A DNA stretch of 64,000 nucleotides from Thalassovita sp. (GTDB lineage: Bacteria > Pseudomonadota > Alphaproteobacteria > Rhodobacterales > Rhodobacteraceae). The notes under the pieces were generated by a model. That model was given only the letters and a program-made list of their open reading frames with translations, made no database searches and was not told where the DNA came from. Below are positions 17,041 through 25,933 of the stretch, piece by piece (position 1 is the first letter of the stretch; every line of letters begins with the position of its first letter). Both the position numbers and the translations under genes were made by a program. The DNA is taken from positions 126,562-190,561 of the forward strand of contig JARGPB010000003.1 of the NCBI GenBank assembly GCA_029212905.1. The letters are read 5' to 3'.

Positions 17041-18795
17041 TTACATTTCTGTACCCGTCGCGGGGGCGGCATCCTCCAACCGCAGCTGAACGGTTTGCCG
17101 TCCTCCCCAGCTGTTTATTTCCAATCGCCCAGCCAGATGGAACCGCGCGCCTTTGTGCGCCTCCAACATGGGGCCGATTGCACCATCATAAGCGCCAAAG
17201 CAGATCGCCTCGAGGCGCGCTCCCAGCCCGTCCCCGAAGCTGAGTTTCAGGTGGCTGTCGCCGATCCTTTTGGTGAAATGAATCGCGACATCCGGAAAGG
17301 CGAACCGCGGCGCGGCGGCGCCCGCCCCAAAGGGCCCGGCCTTGTCGATCTGGTCGATCAGATCGATCGTGGCAGCGCCCGGCATCAGTATCCCGTCCAG
17401 CTTCAGGTCCGCCGGGCCGCCTTCGCCCGCGCCCTGTTTGCCCAGCAGTTCGGACAGGCGGGCCATGGCGGGCTCCAGCTTGTCGCGGGCGACTGTCAAA
17501 CCGGCGGCCATTTTATGTCCACCGCCCTTGATTAGCAGCCCCTCAGCCGCGAGACGCTGGATCGAGGCCCCAAGGTCCACACCCGCCACGGACCGCCCCG
17601 AGCCCTTGCCTTCGTCGCCGTCCAGACCGATCACGATGGCTGGGCGGTTCGTGGCTTCCTTGATGCGGCTGGCGACGATTCCGACGACGCCTGGATGCCA
17701 GCCCTCGCCTGCCGCCCAAACCAGAGGCGCCTCTAGCCCGCGCTCTTCGGCCTGCGCCAGGGCCGCGGCGCGCACTTGATTTTCGATCTCGCGACGTTCC
17801 GAATTCAGCTCGTCCAGCCGTTCCGCCATCGAGCGGGCCTCAATCGGGTTCTGACAGGCCAGCAGACGCGCGCCCAGGTCGGCCTTGCCGATGCGCCCCC
17901 CGGCATTCACCCGCGGCCCCAGTAGAAACCCCAGATGATAGGTGTTAGGCGTCTGATCCATCCGCGCCACGTCTGCCAGCGCCACCAATCCCGGTCGCGC
18001 CCGCCGCGCCATCACCTTCAGCCCCTGTCGTACCAACGCCCGGTTCACTCCAACGAGCGGAGCCACATCGGCCACGGTCGCCAGGGCCACCAGATCCAGC
18101 ATCGCCATTAGATCCGGCCCGGACACCTTCTCCGCTCGCATCTGGCGGTTGGCCTCGACCAGCATCAAAAACACCACAGCAGCAGCGCACAGATGCGCCA
18201 GATCGCCGGTTTCATCCTGGCGATTGGGATTCACCACGGCCACACAATCCGGCAGGATCTCTGCGCCCAGGTGGTGGTCCAATACCACCACATCCGCGCC
18301 CTTGGCGGCAGCTATCGGGCCATGAGACAGCGTCCCGCAATCGACACAGAGGATCAAATCATGATCGCGCGCCAGCTCTTGCATAGCTGTGTCATTCGGC
18401 CCGTACCCTTCGTCAATCCGGTCGGGTACATACAGCGTCGCCTTGCAGCCCATCTGCCCCAGCCAGTCCAACAGCAACGCGGCCGAGGTCCCCCCGTCTA
18501 CATCATAATCTGCAAACACGGCGATCCGCTCGCGCTGTTTGACGGCATGCAAAAACCGCGCCGCGGCGGTTTCCATGTCTCTCAGGCTGCGGGGATCGGG
18601 CAGCAAATCGCGTAACTGTGGCTCCAGGAAACTCGCGGCCTCCTGCGGGGGCACGCCGCGCCGCGCCAGGATGTTGCACAGCGCAGGGGGCAGGGCGGTC
18701 TGTTGCGCCATCGCCTCGGCCAGTCGCGCAACATTGGGATCAGGCCCAACCCAGCGCCGTCCGTTGGCCGAGCTCTCTACGCCCAGAAAGGCCAT
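17041..18795 (-). CDS. recJ: Single-stranded-DNA-specific exonuclease RecJ
   Basis: 584 residues, a 5'-3' exonuclease acting in recombination and mismatch repair. DHH phosphoesterase motifs are clear: VFADYDVDGGTSAALL (about 93-108), LILCVDCG, VVLDHH and the DHHA1 signature GGHKMAAGLT. The GAGGGGAGC ribosome site gives the start at 18795. Its upstream region contains copy 1 of the dispersed GAGTA/GCAAGATGAA motif. It is 68 bases downstream of hom. Confidence 0.96.
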   Translation of the reverse strand: MAFLGVESSANGRRWVGPDPNVARLAEAMAQQTALPPALCNILARRGVPPQEAASFLEPQLRDLLPDPRSLRDMETAAARFLHAVKQRERIAVFADYDVDGGTSAALLLDWLGQMGCKATLYVPDRIDEGYGPNDTAMQELARDHDLILCVDCGTLSHGPIAAAKGADVVVLDHHLGAEILPDCVAVVNPNRQDETGDLAHLCAAAVVFLMLVEANRQMRAEKVSGPDLMAMLDLVALATVADVAPLVGVNRALVRQGLKVMARRARPGLVALADVARMDQTPNTYHLGFLLGPRVNAGGRIGKADLGARLLACQNPIEARSMAERLDELNSERREIENQVRAAALAQAEERGLEAPLVWAAGEGWHPGVVGIVASRIKEATNRPAIVIGLDGDEGKGSGRSVAGVDLGASIQRLAAEGLLIKGGGHKMAAGLTVARDKLEPAMARLSELLGKQGAGEGGPADLKLDGILMPGAATIDLIDQIDKAGPFGAGAAAPRFAFPDVAIHFTKRIGDSHLKLSFGDGLGARLEAICFGAYDGAIGPMLEAHKGARFHLAGRLEINSWGGRQTVQLRLEDAAPATGTEM

Positions 18796-18804
18796 GCTCC
18801 CCTC

Positions 18805-18837
18805 TTTCATCTTGCTCTAAATACTCCCGCCGGAGGC
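18805..18837 (-). repeat. Dispersed intergenic motif, copy 1 (hom-recJ)
   Basis: Minus strand reads GAGTATTT AGA GCAAGATGAAA with a GGCGG prefix. It directly follows a stem-loop of eight bases (GCCGGAGG 18829-18836 with CCTCCGGC 18846-18853), so the TATTT of the motif sits where a terminator U-tract would be for hom. Related copies occur at 39563, 56702 and 62341. Confidence 0.75.
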
Positions 18838-18863
18838 GTCCTCCCCCTCCGGCAGCGCAGGTC

Positions 18864-20150
18864 TCAGACGGATTCGATCCGCAAGGCAACAGGCGCCCCG
18901 GTGACCACATCAGTCTGCGCGATGCCCGCAAGGGCCGCATCCACGTCGCTGCGGGTGGTTTTATGCGTCACCAGCAACACAGGCGCGATGTCGTCTACAT
19001 GATCATACTGGCGCATCCGGTGGATAGATACCCCAGCCTCGCCAAGGATCGAGGCAATTTTGGCCAGAGCACCGGGTTTGTCGCGCAGGCTCATACGCAG
19101 GTAATAGGGGGCCTCTAGCGTCGATTGCGCCCGTGGCGTCTCAACCAGCGTTGTGGCGGGCTGTCCGAACACAGGATAGCGATAGCCGCGCGCCACGTCG
19201 CAGATATCTCCCATGACGGCGCTGGCTGTGGGGCCTTCGCCCGCACCTGCGCCGCGCAGAACGATCTGGCCGACGCTGTCGCCTTCGATCACGACCATGT
19301 TGGTGCCGCCTTCCAACTGCCCAAGAGGGCTGTCCGCAGGAACCAGGCACGGCGACATGCGTTGCTCCAGCCCGCGGTCGGTCATCTGAGCCACACCCAG
19401 CAGCTTGATGCGGTATCCCATGTCGGCCGCGGCGTGAATATCGTCCAGCTCGATCCGTTGGATGCCTTCCAGCTCGACCCCATCGAAGTCGACTTTCGTG
19501 CCGAAGGCCAGCGACGACAGCAGCGCCAGCTTGTGCCCGGCGTCAATCCCGCCCACGTCCAGATTTGGGTCGGCCTCCAGATAGCCCAGCTTGTTGGCCT
19601 CGTCGAACAGGGCGTTATAGCCTTGGCCGGTGGCTTCCATTCGGGTCAGGATATAGTTGCAGGTGCCGTTCATCACGCCCATCACACGGGTGATCTGGTT
19701 GGCGGCCAGCCCTTCGGCCAGCGATTTGATCACGGGGATGCCACCGGCGACAGCGGCCTCGTAGCGGATCACGCTACCTGCGGCTTCGGCCTGTTCGGCC
19801 AGCGCCTGACCGTGCAGCGCCAGCAGGGCCTTGTTTGCGGTGACCACGTCCTTGCCTGCGGCCAGCGCCGCCTCGGTCGAGGCTTTGGCAGGCCCGTTCG
19901 AGCCGCCCATCAGTTCGACATACACGTCAACATCATCGCGCTTGGCCAGCGCGACGGGGTCGTCCTCCCAGCCATAGCCGGACAGGTCGACGCCACGGTC
20001 CTTATTGCGCGAACGGGCTGAAATCGCGGAAATGGTGATTTCGCGCCCGGTGCGCATGGTCAGAAGTTCGGCCTGCTGTTGGATGATTTTAATGACACCG
20101 GCACCTACGGTACCCAGCCCGGCAATGCCCAGACGCAAGGGTTGGCTCAT
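18864..20150 (-). CDS. hom: Homoserine dehydrogenase
   Basis: 428 residues. It reduces aspartate semialdehyde to homoserine, the branch point to threonine and methionine. The N-terminal Rossmann motif is GIAGLGTVGAG (about residues 8-18). Catalytic region motifs include the ANKALLA segment and GTCNYILTRM. A C-terminal ACT domain (MSLRDKPGALAKIASILGEAGVSI) suggests feedback control, probably by threonine. GGAGG precedes the ATG at 20150. Confidence 0.97.
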   Translation of the reverse strand: MSQPLRLGIAGLGTVGAGVIKIIQQQAELLTMRTGREITISAISARSRNKDRGVDLSGYGWEDDPVALAKRDDVDVYVELMGGSNGPAKASTEAALAAGKDVVTANKALLALHGQALAEQAEAAGSVIRYEAAVAGGIPVIKSLAEGLAANQITRVMGVMNGTCNYILTRMEATGQGYNALFDEANKLGYLEADPNLDVGGIDAGHKLALLSSLAFGTKVDFDGVELEGIQRIELDDIHAAADMGYRIKLLGVAQMTDRGLEQRMSPCLVPADSPLGQLEGGTNMVVIEGDSVGQIVLRGAGAGEGPTASAVMGDICDVARGYRYPVFGQPATTLVETPRAQSTLEAPYYLRMSLRDKPGALAKIASILGEAGVSIHRMRQYDHVDDIAPVLLVTHKTTRSDVDAALAGIAQTDVVTGAPVALRIESV

Positions 20151-20267
20151 CGAAGCCTCCTGACACTTGTTGTTATTCAGCCGGGATGTACCGCGCTTGA
20201 CGTGGCCTTGCAACGCGGCAAATCACGATTTGGCCGGGCTGGGGGGCGCAAATCTTGGATTGGGGGC

Positions 20268-20519
20268 TTATTCCTGACCAGATGCCTGCTGCATACGCCG
20301 TGCGCGCGCCCGCAAGGCGGCGGCGCGCGCCTGTAGGGCGGCGTCGGTGTCCGTGCTGGTCTGGGCCTGAGTTGTGTCGCTGTCCTCGAGCAATGGGCCA
20401 AGCGGTAGCAGAGCGGGATAGGGGGCTTGACGCGCGGCGGGGGTCACGTGGTCATCCAGTTTAGGTACCTCACCGCAGGCGGCACAGCCCAAAGCCGACA
20501 GTAAAAGAACGAAACGCAT
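20268..20519 (-). CDS. Small putative lipoprotein
   Basis: 83 residues. A short hydrophobic N-terminus ends at Cys (LLLSALGCAACG), a non-ideal lipobox, followed by a proline-rich then Ala/Arg-rich, likely helical, tail (LQARAAALRARARRMQQ). No family recognised. It is divergent from the TetR gene, and the TetR operator palindrome lies between them. Confidence 0.6.
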   Translation of the reverse strand: MRFVLLLSALGCAACGEVPKLDDHVTPAARQAPYPALLPLGPLLEDSDTTQAQTSTDTDAALQARAAALRARARRMQQASGQE

Positions 20520-20623
20520 CGCAGCACCACCAAGTCATCTGCACCTGTTGTGCCCCGAAACCAGGCCAGGGTGCAAGCGATAGCCCATCGGGTCTTCGGC
20601 GATGAATTGCCGGTTTTGCTTTG

Positions 20624-20643
20624 ATCTGAACAGCCGTTCAGAT
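20624..20643. promoter_or_regulatory. Palindromic operator upstream of the TetR gene
   Basis: Perfect inverted repeat ATCTGAAC / GTTCAGAT with a four-base centre AGCC. It lies 13 bases before the TetR start and 105 bases before the divergent lipoprotein start. Size and symmetry fit a TetR dimer site, so autorepression is likely. Confidence 0.75.
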
Positions 20644-20655
20644 AGAAAGCAGGGC

Positions 20656-21243
20656 ATGGCAAGAACAGCAGGCTCTCATTCCGATATTACTGGCCCACGG
20701 GTGTTGCAGGCGGCGCTTCAGCTGTTTGCGCGGCATGGGTTCGCTGCGGTCTCGATGCGGCAGATCGCGGGGCAGGTCGGGGTGCAGGCTGGGGCGCTGT
20801 ACAATTACACACCCGACAAGCAGACCCTGCTGTTCGATCTGATGCGCGCCCATATGGAGGGGCTGCTGGCCGCTTGGGAGGACGAGGCCGCGACCGGGTC
20901 CGCACTGGAGCGATTGCAGGCTTTTACGCGGTTCCACATCCGGTACCACCTGGAACGCCCCGACGAAGTATTCATTTCGTATATGGAGCTGCGCAATCTC
21001 ACGCCCGAAAATTTCAGCGTGATCGAGGATCTGCGCCGCAGATACGAGGATCAGCTAGAGAACATCCTGCGCGATGGGGCCGAGCAGGGCGTCGTTGACG
21101 TGCCCGATCCCAAGGTGGCGACCATGGCTGTGATCGCAATGGTGACGGGGGTGACGACCTGGTATCGCACCGCGGGGCGTCTGACCGTCAACGAGGTGCA
21201 GGACATCTATTGGCAGATGGTGCGCAAGGCCGTCGCGGCCTGA
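20656..21243 (+). CDS. TetR-family transcriptional regulator
   Basis: 195 residues. The N-terminal helix-turn-helix is ARHGFAAVSMRQIAGQVGVQAGALYNYTPDKQTLL (about residues 26-60). The C-terminal ligand domain (FTRFHIRYHLERPDEVFISYMELRNL) resembles acyl-CoA-responsive TetR regulators of fatty or aromatic acid catabolism, but no target pathway adjoins it. The start at 20656 has only a weak AGGG site; the operator overlaps the region just upstream. Confidence 0.88.
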   Translation: MARTAGSHSDITGPRVLQAALQLFARHGFAAVSMRQIAGQVGVQAGALYNYTPDKQTLLFDLMRAHMEGLLAAWEDEAATGSALERLQAFTRFHIRYHLERPDEVFISYMELRNLTPENFSVIEDLRRRYEDQLENILRDGAEQGVVDVPDPKVATMAVIAMVTGVTTWYRTAGRLTVNEVQDIYWQMVRKAVAA

Positions 21244-21307
21244 CCCCCTCGCCAAGCGGGTGAAATGGCGCTACATCCCCGCGAGACACCCCAAAGGAGA
21301 CCGCCCC

Positions 21308-21802
21308 ATGCACGATAGTTCAAACCACGATCAAGTCAGCGCCGCAGCCTCGGTGCCGCGCCGTTGGATGGGCGTGGGAATGCTGGCGATCCTGGGCGGA
21401 TTGCTGGTCTATGTGGCGTTGTCGACGCCGCCGCAGAACGTTTTGTGGCAGGTATTCTTGATTGTTCTGGGGGCGGCTGCGTTGGTTCTGGCAGATAAAA
21501 TGCGCCGCGCCACCGAGCTGTCCATTCACCTGACCGAAGATGCGCTGGTCGATAGCGCGGGCGATGTTATCGCGACGCTGGACAATATCACCAGGGTCGA
21601 GCGCGGCACATTTGCGTTCAAGCCGTCGAACGGGTTCACTCTGCGTTTGAAGCAGGGCGACAGTCGGCGGTGGAATCCTGGGATCTGGTGGCGGATGGGA
21701 CGTCGTGTCGGGATCGGCGGAGTGATGCCCGGTGCGCAAACGAAAATCATGGCCGAATTGCTTCAGGCCATGATTGCCAATCGCGATGAACAGCAGGATT
21801 GA
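21308..21802 (+). CDS. Conserved membrane protein of unknown function
   Basis: 164 residues. Two membrane helices (about 17-34 and 42-60) are followed by a soluble C-terminal domain that looks like a membrane-anchored PH/YdbT-type barrel (LTEDALVDSAGDVIATLDNITRVERGTF, RRVGIGG). AAAGGAG fixes the start at 21308. It lies 64 bases after the TetR gene on the same strand and may be co-regulated. No function is known to me. Confidence 0.7.
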   Translation: MHDSSNHDQVSAAASVPRRWMGVGMLAILGGLLVYVALSTPPQNVLWQVFLIVLGAAALVLADKMRRATELSIHLTEDALVDSAGDVIATLDNITRVERGTFAFKPSNGFTLRLKQGDSRRWNPGIWWRMGRRVGIGGVMPGAQTKIMAELLQAMIANRDEQQD

Positions 21803-22360
21803 TTAGCCGTTCGACCAAGGAAGCAGCGGGGCAAAACGCGGGCTGGTAAAGACATAGTTGTACATGTCCCGCTCGGCCAGGCCGACCTTGAAGGGCGGTG
21901 TATAGTGGCCCCAGGTCTCTACCAGGATCAGACGTTCATTGTCGGACATGATCGGCAGTTTGCTGGCAAGGTTCGCCAGGTCGCCGTTCGTCAGAACATC
22001 AACCGCCCCGCGTGACTTTGACCAATCGCGCGTAAAGGCTTCGTCCTCTTCGTCCCATTGCACAACAGTCACGCGCATCTTTGTGTCGCTCGCGGCTCCG
22101 GTCATGTAGTCGAACAGACCCTTCATGCCATCCAGATAGTTATTGTCGATCGAGTTCGTCTCTCGCGAGAGCATGTCCCCGACCATATAGGCCGCTTTGA
22201 TGTTGATGCTGTTCTGTCGGTACGCATCGAAAAAGACAAAGGACGCCAGAAACGCCCAGAATAAGATGGGCAGGGCGATCACGGCCTCGATGGCCACGGT
22301 GCCGCGTGTGTCATCGGCAAACCGTGCGATCCGTTGTTTGAATAACCTTGCGATACCCAT
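21803..22360 (-). CDS. TadE-like pseudopilin or pilus assembly protein (distal gene)
   Basis: 185 residues. An N-terminal basic segment is followed by the TadE-type helix with the conserved Glu (TRGTVAIEAVIALPILFWAFLA, about residues 18-39) that marks TadE/TadF minor pseudopilins. The rest is periplasmic. It is the last gene in a three-gene operon with a second TadE-like and a TadG-like gene. No tad secretion ATPase or Flp pilin is in the window. Confidence 0.82.
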   Translation of the reverse strand: MGIARLFKQRIARFADDTRGTVAIEAVIALPILFWAFLASFVFFDAYRQNSINIKAAYMVGDMLSRETNSIDNNYLDGMKGLFDYMTGAASDTKMRVTVVQWDEEDEAFTRDWSKSRGAVDVLTNGDLANLASKLPIMSDNERLILVETWGHYTPPFKVGLAERDMYNYVFTSPRFAPLLPWSNG

Positions 22361-22893
22361 CAGCTTGGCTCCTGTACGAATGCGGACGCGGCGATCAGCG
22401 CGGCCATGCCAGCGCCATCCTTGCTTAGTTGTTTACCAATTCCGGCTCCCGGAAAGATCGGTTCGAACTTGGCGCAGGCCCGCAACAGCATCAGCTCGTT
22501 GTCCATCCCGTTGACGAAGTTCCGCACCGGCTGCACGTCTTCGGATTGATCGGTGCAGTCGAACTGCTCTTCTGGGCTGGTCCAGTTGCGTGGGTCGATC
22601 TGGATCATTTCCAGCCGCAGGTTGGCCTCGCAATCCGGGATTACCGGGGCGCGGCTGCAGACGCGGGATTTAATCTCATCGTGTTGTGGCGCACTGCCGG
22701 TTTCCAGACGGATTTCGCGCACAGTCAGATCCAGTGCCCGTTCCAGCATGGTTTCACGCATCGTGATCAGGGACAGCTCGAACGAGGACAGCAGGACCCC
22801 CAGAAAGAAGGGGAAGACAATCACGAATTCCACGGCAGCTGTGCCAGTTTCATCCCTGCGAAGGCGGTTAAAGAGCATTTTGATCTGTCTCAT
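22360..22893 (-). CDS. TadE-like pseudopilin or pilus assembly protein (middle gene)
   Basis: 177 residues. N-terminal RRDETGTAAVEFVIVFPFFLGVLL (about 12-35) carries the TadE hallmark Glu in the hydrophobic helix. The periplasmic part contains cysteines (RVCSRAPVIPDCEANL, FDCTD, RACAKF) that may form disulfides. Its ATG overlaps the stop of the TadG-like gene (ATGA), and its stop overlaps the next gene by one base. Start could also be Met6. Confidence 0.84.
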   Translation of the reverse strand: MRQIKMLFNRLRRDETGTAAVEFVIVFPFFLGVLLSSFELSLITMRETMLERALDLTVREIRLETGSAPQHDEIKSRVCSRAPVIPDCEANLRLEMIQIDPRNWTSPEEQFDCTDQSEDVQPVRNFVNGMDNELMLLRACAKFEPIFPGAGIGKQLSKDGAGMAALIAASAFVQEPS

Positions 22894-24620
22894 TGGATCA
22901 ACCTCAGTTTGCGGATCGACGCTGCGATCGACGAGAATGCGTCTTCGATTTCCAGCCCGTCCACATCAAAATAATGTCCATCCGAGCTGGCGCAGTCCTT
23001 CAATACCTTCTGCCCCGAGTTGGGTGCCTCAAAGCCGATGGCGTAGACGATGACGCCTTGGTCCTTGGCGGCGTCGCAGATATGTTTGGTCCGCTGGTTT
23101 TTTACCGTGCCATTGATCGAGCTAAAGGCCGCATTGTACCAGGTCGCCCAAGCGTTGTTCATGTCGGCGTAGTTATAGGTGGCGTTCCATGCCAACGAGA
23201 CCTGATTGTACAGCTCGGGGAAGGTCATGCGTATTGCCTCGCCGGGTTCGTCCACTTGGGTACATGTTGTCGTCGGAGTAGAGCCACCGCCCCAGCCACC
23301 GCCCCAGCCACCGCCCCAGCCACCGCCCTTTTTGCGGCTTCTCTGGCCATAGGTCGTGGTGCAGACCTCGTAGGTGCCATTACCATAAGGGTGGTCGTTC
23401 CAGGTATCATTGTGCGGCCAGTAGTAGGTCGTGCTGGAGCTGGAGGAATGCGAGTTTCCTGAGGATTGATAGACCGAGTACCTGTCTTCTGTGGCGTTAT
23501 AATACACAGGTGAATCTCCGGTCCGCATGGAGGGGTTCAACAAGTGCTGGCTGGTGTTTTGCCCATCGGTCATCAGCACGATGATCTTCATGATGCCGTT
23601 CGTATAGGCCACAGGGCGCCCTTCAAAAGCCGAGCTGATAACACCATCGCTAATCAGCCCGGTCACAATTTCGTCTGTGCTGGGGTCCAATAGCAGAGTG
23701 CCCCATTTCATCCCGAGGTCGATCGAGGTGTTCCCGGTGGCGTTCAGGTTGTCGATATAGGTGTGCAGATCAGAGACGTTGTTTGACAGCGGCAGGATCT
23801 CGCGGGTGGGGTCGCTGGGGCAGACGGGCTGTTGGATCGGGTTTTCACTATAGGTGAACGGATCGAAATGCGCGGTGCGTTCCAGGATGCCCGAATCGTG
23901 CCAGTTTGAATGGCTGAATTCATCCGCGTTAAAGTTGATGCAATGTGAATAGCTGTGTTCATCCGTAACGTTCAGTTTGTCCAGAATCTGTGCGCCGCCG
24001 CTGACCTGCGTGGCGTAAGGAATAACCGAGATCGACACGTTGCCGATTTCCGAAGACGTCAGGATGGCCGACACGAAATCCTTGGCCGCCGGTTTCAGCC
24101 GGGCCAGGCGTGAGTTGCTGTTCATCGAGCCAGAGACGTCCAGAACCAGCGAAATTTCCAACCCGTCGATGCTCTCCATCGCGGCGCCATTCGCCTGGGC
24201 TGTCAGGGTGGTCACGCCCATCAATTTCAGAAAGAAGGTGTTGATTGTCGTTTCAGCAGTTGCCTCGACGCGTTTGGACCCGAAACCGGTCTGCACATCG
24301 ACACCCGTCAGATACTCGCTCAGACCGGCTTTGTCGAAATAGTCGGTCACGACGGCGTCAGCGTCCAGATTTTGATCCAGATCCGCAGCCGCCAGAACCG
24401 CGCGGTCCAGCGTATTCTGAAGCCGGGCCCGATCCATTTCGAACCGCATGATGTCGATACCGATCCCGCCAATCATCAGCATGAAGATCAGCATCATCAG
24501 CGAGAAGGCCACCATGACTCCGTCCTCTTCCTTACGGAATCGTTGGAGGTGCGCCAGGGTTCTGCCTTTGCGTTGATGAAGCCAACTTTGCGAGATTTGT
24601 TTCTTCTGCTCCCAGGACAT
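22890..24620 (-). CDS. TadG-like protein with von Willebrand A domain
   Basis: 576 residues. The N-terminal TadG-like segment has one membrane helix (EEDGVMVAFSLMMLIFMLMIGGIGID). The VWA domain carries a full MIDAS: DVSGSM, a Thr in GNTSIDLGMKWG, and LMTDGQNT. A long Ser/Thr/Tyr/Gly-rich insert splits the domain and ends with three GGGW units. The C-terminal VWA part is GVIVYAIGFEAP then CASSDGHYFDV. An in-frame GTG at 24635 is an alternative start. Predicted to face the periplasm, in adhesion or Tad pilus assembly. Confidence 0.85.
   Translation of the reverse strand: MSWEQKKQISQSWLHQRKGRTLAHLQRFRKEEDGVMVAFSLMMLIFMLMIGGIGIDIMRFEMDRARLQNTLDRAVLAAADLDQNLDADAVVTDYFDKAGLSEYLTGVDVQTGFGSKRVEATAETTINTFFLKLMGVTTLTAQANGAAMESIDGLEISLVLDVSGSMNSNSRLARLKPAAKDFVSAILTSSEIGNVSISVIPYATQVSGGAQILDKLNVTDEHSYSHCINFNADEFSHSNWHDSGILERTAHFDPFTYSENPIQQPVCPSDPTREILPLSNNVSDLHTYIDNLNATGNTSIDLGMKWGTLLLDPSTDEIVTGLISDGVISSAFEGRPVAYTNGIMKIIVLMTDGQNTSQHLLNPSMRTGDSPVYYNATEDRYSVYQSSGNSHSSSSSTTYYWPHNDTWNDHPYGNGTYEVCTTTYGQRSRKKGGGWGGGWGGGWGGGSTPTTTCTQVDEPGEAIRMTFPELYNQVSLAWNATYNYADMNNAWATWYNAAFSSINGTVKNQRTKHICDAAKDQGVIVYAIGFEAPNSGQKVLKDCASSDGHYFDVDGLEIEDAFSSIAASIRKLRLIQ
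23287..23328 (-). repeat. 12-bp tandem repeat encoding GGGW units
   Basis: Three exact copies of CCGCCCCAGCCA (plus-strand reading) followed by a half copy. In the TadG-like protein it encodes GGGW-GGGW-GGGW-GGG. The array is in frame, so copy-number changes keep the reading frame. Confidence 0.9.
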
Positions 24621-24798
24621 GATCCGGTTCCACACTCTTTAAGTTTTGCCATTCTTGGCGGGGTTCGGCGATTCAGTTTTCACCAGCGTTATTTTTCGCC
24701 AATCAAAATGGCGCAAATATGGCGTGATCCGGGCATTGCTGAGCAATATCTTTTGACAATATTTCAATCACTTGCGATTCGGGGCTGTGATCAGGTGT

Positions 24799-24815
24799 CT
24801 AGGATTCAATCCTAG
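24799..24815. promoter_or_regulatory. Perfect inverted repeat in the TadG / DUF6151 intergenic region
   Basis: CTAGGATT / AATCCTAG around a single central base, 84 bases before the DUF6151-like gene and 179 bases before the TadG-like gene. A TTGACA -35-like hexamer lies about 40 bases to its left (near 24757). Candidate operator; the regulator is unknown. Confidence 0.5.
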
Positions 24816-24898
24816 GGTATATTGCCCAAAGGTGCGTTGGCTCTGTAGGGTTGCCAGGCCAGCTGCCCATGGGCAGCGCAAAGTGAAAGACGAATGAC

Positions 24899-25504
24899 AT
24901 GGTTCAACGGAATTCCCTGAAACTCGGCTGCCAATGCGGAAGCGTTCAGGTCGAGCTTGCCCCCGAAGGCGTGGCGGCGGCGACGCGGTTGCGCTGCTAC
25001 TGCACGGATTGCCAGACAGAGGCGCGACACCTGGGCTATGCGTTGCCTACGCATCAGGGGACGGATCTGATCCATACGACGCCTGACCGGGTGACGCTGT
25101 TGTCGGGGCAGGAAAACCTGGCAGCCTTACGACTAAGCCCAAAAGGAATTTTTCGGTGGTACGCGTCGTGCTGCGACACGCCGATGTTCAATTCGCTGCC
25201 CAAGCCTGGCAAGTCGTTTCTGGGACTGGTGGTGCACGCGGCCGAGACCCAGGCCGCAGACGATTCAGTCGGGCCGGTTTGGGGGCATGCGTTTACCAAA
25301 TCAGCGCCGCCGGGGCTGGGTGCCCCCGGCAAGGACGTTAATTTCGGGGGCATCGGGCTGGGTGTCATCCGGCGGATGCTGGGCGGGTATTTGACCGGGC
25401 GCCGCAAGATTAATCCGCTGGTAAATGACGCAGGCGAATGGAACGTCACGCCCACGATCCTGACCCGTGAACAACGCCGCGCTGCCGCCTCGTCCGGGCG
25501 TTGA
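24899..25504 (+). CDS. Cys-rich GFA/DUF6151-like protein
   Basis: 201 residues. The zinc-type cysteine pattern CQCGSV (near 11), CYCTDCQ (near 33) and ASCCDTP (near 90) resembles glutathione-dependent formaldehyde-activating (GFA) fold proteins and the DUF6151 family. No signal peptide. The C-terminal third (GKDVNFGGIGLGVIRRMLGGYLTGRR) is amphipathic or hydrophobic. Function unknown; the GFA-like fold is an inference from the cysteine spacing. Confidence 0.75.
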   Translation: MVQRNSLKLGCQCGSVQVELAPEGVAAATRLRCYCTDCQTEARHLGYALPTHQGTDLIHTTPDRVTLLSGQENLAALRLSPKGIFRWYASCCDTPMFNSLPKPGKSFLGLVVHAAETQAADDSVGPVWGHAFTKSAPPGLGAPGKDVNFGGIGLGVIRRMLGGYLTGRRKINPLVNDAGEWNVTPTILTREQRRAAASSGR

Positions 25505-25570
25505 GTGCTTGCGGATTTGCAATCGGGCTGGCATCAAGGCCGGGTTCTTATGTTGCCGAAAGGAGCGCCC

Positions 25571-25882
25571 ATGTTTCGAGCTTTGACCCTTGCCTTGACG
25601 GGTGTGCTGGCCGTGCCTGCTTTTGCTGAAACCAAATCCGAGAAGGCAGATCGTTGCGCGGCACAGACCGGGATCGTTGAGGCTGCAATTGATCATCGCG
25701 CCAGCAAACGTTCGCAGAAACGCGCAACCCGCAAGATTTTGAAATCCGATGCGATCAAAGGCAGCAAATACGAAGCCAATGTCGATGTGCTGGTCGCCTG
25801 GGTGTTCTCGTTACCGGATGGGCACTTGAACGCTGACACGGTAAAGACATTCGAGCAGGCTTGCCTTGACTATAAACAGTGA
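25571..25882 (+). CDS. Small secreted protein of unknown function
   Basis: 103 residues with a clear signal peptide (MFRALTLALTGVLAVPAFA, cut before ETKSEK). The mature part is basic with two cysteines (DRCAAQTG; QACLDYKQ) that could form a disulfide. AAAGGAG lies seven bases upstream of the start at 25571. It precedes dnaG on the same strand by 51 bases. No family recognised. Confidence 0.75.
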   Translation: MFRALTLALTGVLAVPAFAETKSEKADRCAAQTGIVEAAIDHRASKRSQKRATRKILKSDAIKGSKYEANVDVLVAWVFSLPDGHLNADTVKTFEQACLDYKQ

Positions 25883-25933
25883 CCGGATCATGAGCCATTT
25901 GCACCCGGCCCGGCTGGGCCTATATTCAGACAC

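Noticed and set aside
20151..20267. Possible SAM or threonine leader before hom
   Set aside because: No aptamer cores or leader peptide rich in Thr/Ile/Met were visible.
23287..23328. Tandem repeat considered as a CRISPR-like array
   Set aside because: Twelve-base units with no spacers, in frame within a protein gene.
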